Assembly (NCBI GenBank): GCA_003451935.1
Contig: DMJA01000204.1
Span: forward strand, 1 to 9,271
Length of the DNA stretch: 9,271 nt
Reading direction: 5' to 3'
Source of the DNA: Verrucomicrobiota bacterium
GTDB taxonomy: Bacteria; Verrucomicrobiota; Kiritimatiellia; CAIQIC01; Lenti-01
This document shows positions 6,208 through 9,271 of the stretch, piece after piece; the stretch's first letter is position 1; each line of letters starts with the position of its first letter. The notes under the pieces were generated by a model, which saw nothing but the letters and a program-made list of their open reading frames with translations, made no database searches and was not told the origin of the DNA. Both the position numbers and the translations under genes were made by a program.

Positions 6208-6957
6208 TCAGAACGTCAAGCCCACGCCGACGATGAGGCCGGCGAGGTTGATGTTCAGCTCGTTGTCGCCTTCCTCGAACTTGTAGCCGACCGTGCGGTA
6301 GCCAAGCCGGGCCGCCATGTGGTCCGTGATCTGGTACTGGAACTGCGGGAACAGTTCATACACCAGGTCCGCATCGCCGCCACCGCCGATGGCGAGGGTC
6401 GGATTGAACCACAGCCCGTCGATCTTCGAGGGGAAGATCGGAATGCTGGGACGCAGGACGATGATGGGATCAGCGAGGTCATTGTCCTTGCTGGTGGTCT
6501 CCCCATCATCGAGTTCCAGATCGAGTTCCATGCTCGTCATGCGCGCACCGATCAGGACGTCGATCTTCATGCCTTCCATGAAGCCGTCGAACTGATAGCC
6601 CACGGCCGCTTCGCCCAGCAACAACTTGGAATCCAACGTGTGGCCCGGCGGCTGGTCTTCCACGTCCAGCTTGTCGGTGCTCAGGCTGAAGTAATCCACC
6701 TGGCCCCAGACGAGGAACCGGTTGTACTGGGCCACGCCCAGCAGCGAACCGCCGATATCCAGCATGTCGAATAGGTCGCTGAACTCCTTCTCGAACTCGG
6801 CTTCGTGCCCGTTGATGGTCGCGTCGCCCTCGAGACCCGCCGCCCAGAGGTAGGGCGTGAGTTCGAACTGCCAACCCTCCGGCTCGGCCGCCGAGGCGGC
6901 CGAACCGGTGGCCAGCACCAGGCCGGCCACGATCGCTGTTATGATTTTCGTCTTCAT
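6208..6957 (-). CDS. Outer-membrane beta-barrel protein of unknown function
   Basis: The protein is 249 aa. The signal peptide is residues 1-23 (cleavage near ASA-A). The mature N-terminus GWQFELTPYLWAAGLEGD (28-45), an acidic segment (about 52-66), then alternating strands such as FLVWGQVDYFSLS and AARLGYRTVGYKF, and the last strand LAGLIVGVGLTF with C-terminal Phe, identify a small transmembrane barrel, probably 8-12 strands. The WQF.LTPYLWaaGl.G opening is common to a widespread uncharacterised outer-membrane protein family. A perfect AAGGAG lies 7 nt before ATG 6957. It is the last gene of the right-hand operon, 32 nt after the small lipoprotein gene, and a strong hairpin follows it. Confidence 0.87.
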   Translation of the reverse strand: MKTKIITAIVAGLVLATGSAASAAEPEGWQFELTPYLWAAGLEGDATINGHEAEFEKEFSDLFDMLDIGGSLLGVAQYNRFLVWGQVDYFSLSTDKLDVEDQPPGHTLDSKLLLGEAAVGYQFDGFMEGMKIDVLIGARMTSMELDLELDDGETTSKDNDLADPIIVLRPSIPIFPSKIDGLWFNPTLAIGGGGDADLVYELFPQFQYQITDHMAARLGYRTVGYKFEEGDNELNINLAGLIVGVGLTF

Positions 6958-6964
6958 TGTATTT

Positions 6965-6983
6965 CTCCTTGTTTGGTTTGTTT
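6965..6983 (-). promoter_or_regulatory. Ribosome-binding site and AAACAAACCAAA leader of the barrel gene
   Basis: On the coding strand the element AAACAAACCAAA (6972-6983) is followed by AAGGAG (6965-6970) and the ATG at 6957. The same 12-mer occurs at 8207-8218 ahead of the DUF4410 gene, and AAACAAATACAAGGAG precedes the small lipoprotein gene, so this is a repeated unstructured A-rich translation leader. Confidence 0.6.
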
Positions 6984-6989
6984 CGGTTC

Positions 6990-7418
6990 TTATTCGAGCG
7001 TCAGATCGAAATTGCCGGTCAAGTCGTTGTAATCCAGGACAATCCGCCAGAGGCCCGCCACGCCCTGGTCGGTTTGCCGCTGGAAGAAAAAGTCATCGCC
7101 ATTGTAATACGCGCTGTTGAGCGTGTTCAGCGCGGCAACGAAGATGAGCTCGCCAGCGCCGTCGTAGACTCGCACGCCCACATCGCCTTCCGTGAAGTCG
7201 TCGATGCGCACGACGACGACGGCGCGGTCCAGCGTGGTGTCCCACGTGTATTCGTCCGTGTCCGAATAGTTTCGCAGCTCGCTGTCGACATTGAACCGGG
7301 TCGCGGAAATATCCGTGTCCGTGTCATCGCTCTCGCAGCCGCAGAACGCCAGGGGCAAAGCCAACAATGCCAGCCCGATCATGCCCCGCAGAATCCGATG
7401 TCCAGTCGCTATTTTCAT
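6990..7418 (-). CDS. Small acidic lipoprotein, family not recognised
   Basis: The protein is 142 aa. A basic N-terminus and a hydrophobic stretch (IGLALLALPLAF, 14-25) end in C-G-C. Cys28, preceded by Gly27, fits a lipobox and is the likely acylated residue; Cys26 follows Phe and does not. After an Asp/Ser/Thr linker (DDTDTD, 31-36) comes a single beta-rich domain (about 39-142) with strands RAVVVVRIDDF, VGVRVYDGAGELIFVA and WRIVLDYNDLTGNFDLTLE. The overall pattern, including the final G-x-F-D-L-T-L strand, recalls small beta-sandwich domains such as bacterial pre-peptidase C-terminal domains, but this is only a resemblance. AAGGAG 7 nt before ATG 7418 gives a clear start. It lies 30 nt after the DUF4410 gene in the same direction. 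Probably a periplasm-facing or surface lipoprotein; function unknown. Confidence 0.8.
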   Translation of the reverse strand: MKIATGHRILRGMIGLALLALPLAFCGCESDDTDTDISATRFNVDSELRNYSDTDEYTWDTTLDRAVVVVRIDDFTEGDVGVRVYDGAGELIFVAALNTLNSAYYNGDDFFFQRQTDQGVAGLWRIVLDYNDLTGNFDLTLE

Positions 7419-7448
7419 TTTCGTCTCCTTGTATTTGTTTATGTATCT

Positions 7449-8195
7449 TCAATCGATCCAGCCTTGTTCCTGGAACCGCAGCCGGAACACGTCGGCGATC
7501 TCCTGGGCCGTCGCTTCGGCGCGGCCTTCCAGCTTGCTCTTGCCGCTCTTTTCCCCGTAGACCTTCATGCCGCCGCTCACGATCAGCCCCACCGGGTTGG
7601 CGGTGGCGATGAGGGTCGCCGCGCCCAGAGCGGCGCCCGGCGTCTTGGCACCGCCGGATTCCACTTTGCCGGACCCCAACTTGCGCAGGCCGGTGGCCGT
7701 CACCTGGTAGCCTTCGACCACCGTGTGCAATTCGGACGCCCCGGCCCCGAAACCGATGCCGACGCGCTTGGCCGCGCTGCCTTCGTCGATGGAAACCAGG
7801 AAGCCCCGGATCACGAGATCGTTGACCCGCGCCTTCGATCCCGGCCGCGACCGCAGGGCTGGCAGCCCCATGTCGCGGATTTTCGATGCGAGCGTTTCCG
7901 CCAGTTCGGCGCCCAGTTCGCGGCCGTCCTGGATTTGCTCCGGCGTCTGGGGCACGTCTGCCACTTCAAACTCGCGGGCGATGGCCGAATCGGCGGGAAC
8001 ATCGGCGGCCGTAGCCACGAAATCCACCACCAGGATCTGGCTCGGACGGGGAAGATGCTCGCGCACCAGCGGCTCCTGCCGGGTGACCTGGGTGGAGGCG
8101 CAGCCGCACGCCAATGCCACTGCCGCAAATCCCATCAACACCATCTGGCCGGCTTGCGCCAGGCGGCTTTTCTCAACTTCTTTGGATGTTTTCAT
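7449..8195 (-). CDS. DUF4410-family lipoprotein
   Basis: The protein is 248 aa from ATG 8195. The lipoprotein signal is a basic start, a hydrophobic core (QMVLMGFAAVA) and ALAC at 27-30, giving Cys30 as the acylated residue, with a second Cys at 32. The body matches DUF4410: LPRPSQILVVDFVAT (about 48-62), an ELAETLASKIRDMGLPALRS helix (about 97-116), LVIRGFLVSIDEGSAAKRVGIGFGAG (about 127-152), then a strand EGYQVTATG and a C-terminal helix pair. The Gly-Phe-Gly-Ala-Gly motif at 148-152 is the best marker. The family is uncharacterised and typically encoded beside other envelope genes. ATG 8207 would add four residues; it has no ribosome-binding site because the shared A-rich leader runs up to it, so 8195, with a weak GAAAGA upstream, is preferred. 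The gene begins 22 nt after the DUF4239 gene stop. Confidence 0.85.
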   Translation of the reverse strand: MKTSKEVEKSRLAQAGQMVLMGFAAVALACGCASTQVTRQEPLVREHLPRPSQILVVDFVATAADVPADSAIAREFEVADVPQTPEQIQDGRELGAELAETLASKIRDMGLPALRSRPGSKARVNDLVIRGFLVSIDEGSAAKRVGIGFGAGASELHTVVEGYQVTATGLRKLGSGKVESGGAKTPGAALGAATLIATANPVGLIVSGGMKVYGEKSGKSKLEGRAEATAQEIADVFRLRFQEQGWID

Positions 8196-8206
8196 GCTGT
8201 CTTTCA

Positions 8207-8218
8207 TTTGGTTTGTTT
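8207..8218 (-). promoter_or_regulatory. AAACAAACCAAA leader element ahead of the DUF4410 gene
   Basis: This is the same 12-mer as at 6972-6983. Here it overlaps the TAA stop of the DUF4239 gene and the first possible ATG (8205-8207), leaving ATG 8195 at a distance (11 nt) like that seen at the barrel gene (14 nt). It serves as evidence for the downstream start. Confidence 0.5.
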
Positions 8219-9030
8219 TAGGGGCTCGGGGGTTTTGCGGCGCTGGTGGGGCCGCCCATGTCGTTCAGCAAATCGATCTGCGGCTGCTGCGAAACCCGGA
8301 TGATCCCGGAATCCGGCCGATCCAGCTCCGCAATCAGCACGATCACCAGGGAAAAGGAAAGGGCCAGGATCACCCGCGCGTTGGACCTGCGGGAGCCGGA
8401 TACGCCGGTCTGGTAGCCCACGGACATCATCCCCAGGATCATCAGGGCGGAAAGCGCGAACCAGATGCTCGCCGGCACGCGCGCCTGCGCGCCCACGGCC
8501 TTCCGCAACGCGCCGAGGTCGAACACGCGGTTGAGCGCTTCGAGATAGAGGCCGGCCATGTTCGGATTCACGGGCCCCGGCGGGGCATCGGCAACCGCCA
8601 TGCCCCACAGGCGGTTCTGGATCCGCGTCGATTCGGCCAGCGCGAGGGCCAGCTTGTCCGCCCGGAGCTTCTTCGATTGCACGAAATCCAGCCGCATCTC
8701 CAGATATTCACGCAGCAGTTCCTTTGCCTCGGCGCGGTCCCCGGCCGGCAGCAAATCGGCCCGCAGCCAGGCGGTTCCGATCGCGTTGGCCTCCTCGCGC
8801 ACCAGGGTCTTCTTGGCGTCGTAGCGGTTCGAGACGAGGCCGAAGGTGAACGCCAGCATGAACGCCAGCAGGCCCAGCACCGACGCCGCGATGGCGGAGA
8901 CAGGCGATTCCTTTTCCTCCGCCGATCGTTGATGGGAACGATGCCCCAGCCGGTATCCCAGCTCGATCGAGGCCACCACCAGGACGGCGGACCCGATGAA
9001 CATCGCCCAAATGGGAATGGATTCGATCAT
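8218..9030 (-). CDS. DUF4239 (bestrophin-like) inner-membrane protein
   Basis: The protein is 270 aa with four predicted membrane helices at about 6-25, 45-66, 186-206 and 217-235. A long helical soluble region between helices 2 and 3 contains EEANAIGTAWLRADLLP (79-95) followed by LLREYLEMRLDF; the E-A-x-A-I and Y-L patterns are typical of DUF4239. Helix 4 ends in ELDRPDSGIIRVSQQP (235-250), the D-x-D/ELDRP-G signature of the family. DUF4239 proteins are described as bestrophin-like, which suggests an anion channel, but direct evidence for the family is thin. AAGGA about 7 nt before ATG 9030 supports the start. It lies 10 nt after the stop of the channel-like gene, so the two are probably cotranscribed and may act together in the inner membrane. 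The C-terminal tail is proline- and serine-rich. Confidence 0.88.
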   Translation of the reverse strand: MIESIPIWAMFIGSAVLVVASIELGYRLGHRSHQRSAEEKESPVSAIAASVLGLLAFMLAFTFGLVSNRYDAKKTLVREEANAIGTAWLRADLLPAGDRAEAKELLREYLEMRLDFVQSKKLRADKLALALAESTRIQNRLWGMAVADAPPGPVNPNMAGLYLEALNRVFDLGALRKAVGAQARVPASIWFALSALMILGMMSVGYQTGVSGSRRSNARVILALSFSLVIVLIAELDRPDSGIIRVSQQPQIDLLNDMGGPTSAAKPPSP

Positions 9031-9040
9031 GTCCGTTCCT

Positions 9041-9271
9041 TCAGCTCCCCAGGATGTTGATGGCGCGGGCCGCGACCAGGAGGATCGTGGCGAGTGAGAT
9101 CGAGCTTTCGAGCATCATCAGCAGCTTGGCGCGGTGCGTCAGCGGCGCGACTTCGGTGGTGCTGAACGCCGTGGCCGTCGAGTAGGCCAAATACAGATAG
9201 TCGACGTAGGTGGCGCCCCACCCGGCCGGAACGTCCTCCGCGGGCGCGCTCTCCTGGGGAAAGAACCAATC
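9041..9271 (-). CDS. C-terminal part of a pore-domain membrane protein (ion-channel-like), cut by the window edge
   Basis: The last 76 residues and the TGA stop are present; the N-terminus lies outside the window. YVDYLYLAYSTATAFSTTEVAPLT (22-45) looks like a pore helix plus re-entrant loop, and LLMMLESSISLATILLVAARAINIL (50-74) is the following membrane helix. The layout recalls the last half of two-TM potassium channels, in which a pore helix and TVGYGD filter precede the inner helix. Here the filter position reads TAFSTTE, so potassium selectivity cannot be assumed. Similar DYLYLA..TAFS.T...PL proteins are uncharacterised. The gene stops 10 nt before the DUF4239 start, pointing to a shared transcript that begins outside the window. 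Confidence 0.72.
   Translation of the reverse strand, partial: DWFFPQESAPAEDVPAGWGATYVDYLYLAYSTATAFSTTEVAPLTHRAKLLMMLESSISLATILLVAARAINILGS

Noticed and set aside
6957..9060. Two long plus-strand open frames (6957-8303 and 7723-9060)
   Set aside because: They lie opposite five convincing minus-strand features (lipoboxes, DUF4410 and DUF4239 signatures) and have low-complexity translations with many Arg, Ala and His.
9027..9269. 80-codon minus-strand frame at the right edge
   Set aside because: It is Arg/Gly/His-rich and overlaps, one frame away, the real channel-like C-terminus that has a pore helix, a membrane helix and a stop 10 nt before the next gene.

Overview
This is a GC-rich bacterial window whose protein genes all read on the minus strand. 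A tRNA gene on the plus strand sits at the left edge. The encoded proteins are mostly exported: beta-barrel proteins ending in Phe, patatin-like and Omp85 domains, and lipoproteins. This points to a diderm (Gram-negative) bacterium. Strong AAGGAG ribosome-binding sites argue against Bacteroidota. A PVC-group (Verrucomicrobiota/Kiritimatiellota-like) or deltaproteobacterial-type host is a guess; no marker in the window settles it.

Left end (1-380): a tRNA with anticodon CAU, lacking only its first base because the window starts inside it, followed by an excellent intrinsic terminator. Next come short TTGCCAC/GTGGCAA repeats that look like recombinase arm sites, then the run-on tail of a small unrecognised gene. 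The stretch resembles a tRNA-proximal integration scar.

First gene block, read right to left (5031 to 169): a POTRA-less Omp85/BamA-like barrel, a DUF2490-type barrel, a patatin phospholipase fused to POTRA and Omp85 barrel (type Vd autotransporter, PlpD-like), and a small hypothetical protein. Gaps are 5-14 nt, so this is almost certainly one operon placing a lipid hydrolase and two other outer-membrane barrels at the cell surface. The first gene carries a G8 tract in its signal-peptide codons, a possible phase-variation site.

Middle (5130-6140): a glycine-zipper protein and a SpoIIAA-like (STAS-fold) protein, each with its own spacing and flanked by hairpins.

Right block (9271 to 6208): a partial channel-like membrane protein, a DUF4239 bestrophin-like membrane protein, a DUF4410 lipoprotein, a small acidic lipoprotein, and an outer-membrane barrel. 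Gaps are 10-32 nt, and a strong hairpin follows the last gene. Three of the internal leaders share an AAACAAA-type A-rich element.

Taken together, the window reads as an envelope or stress island: inner-membrane channel-like proteins, lipoproteins, a glycine-zipper protein and outer-membrane barrels, beside a secreted lipase operon. Most families are uncharacterised, so the joint function is inference.
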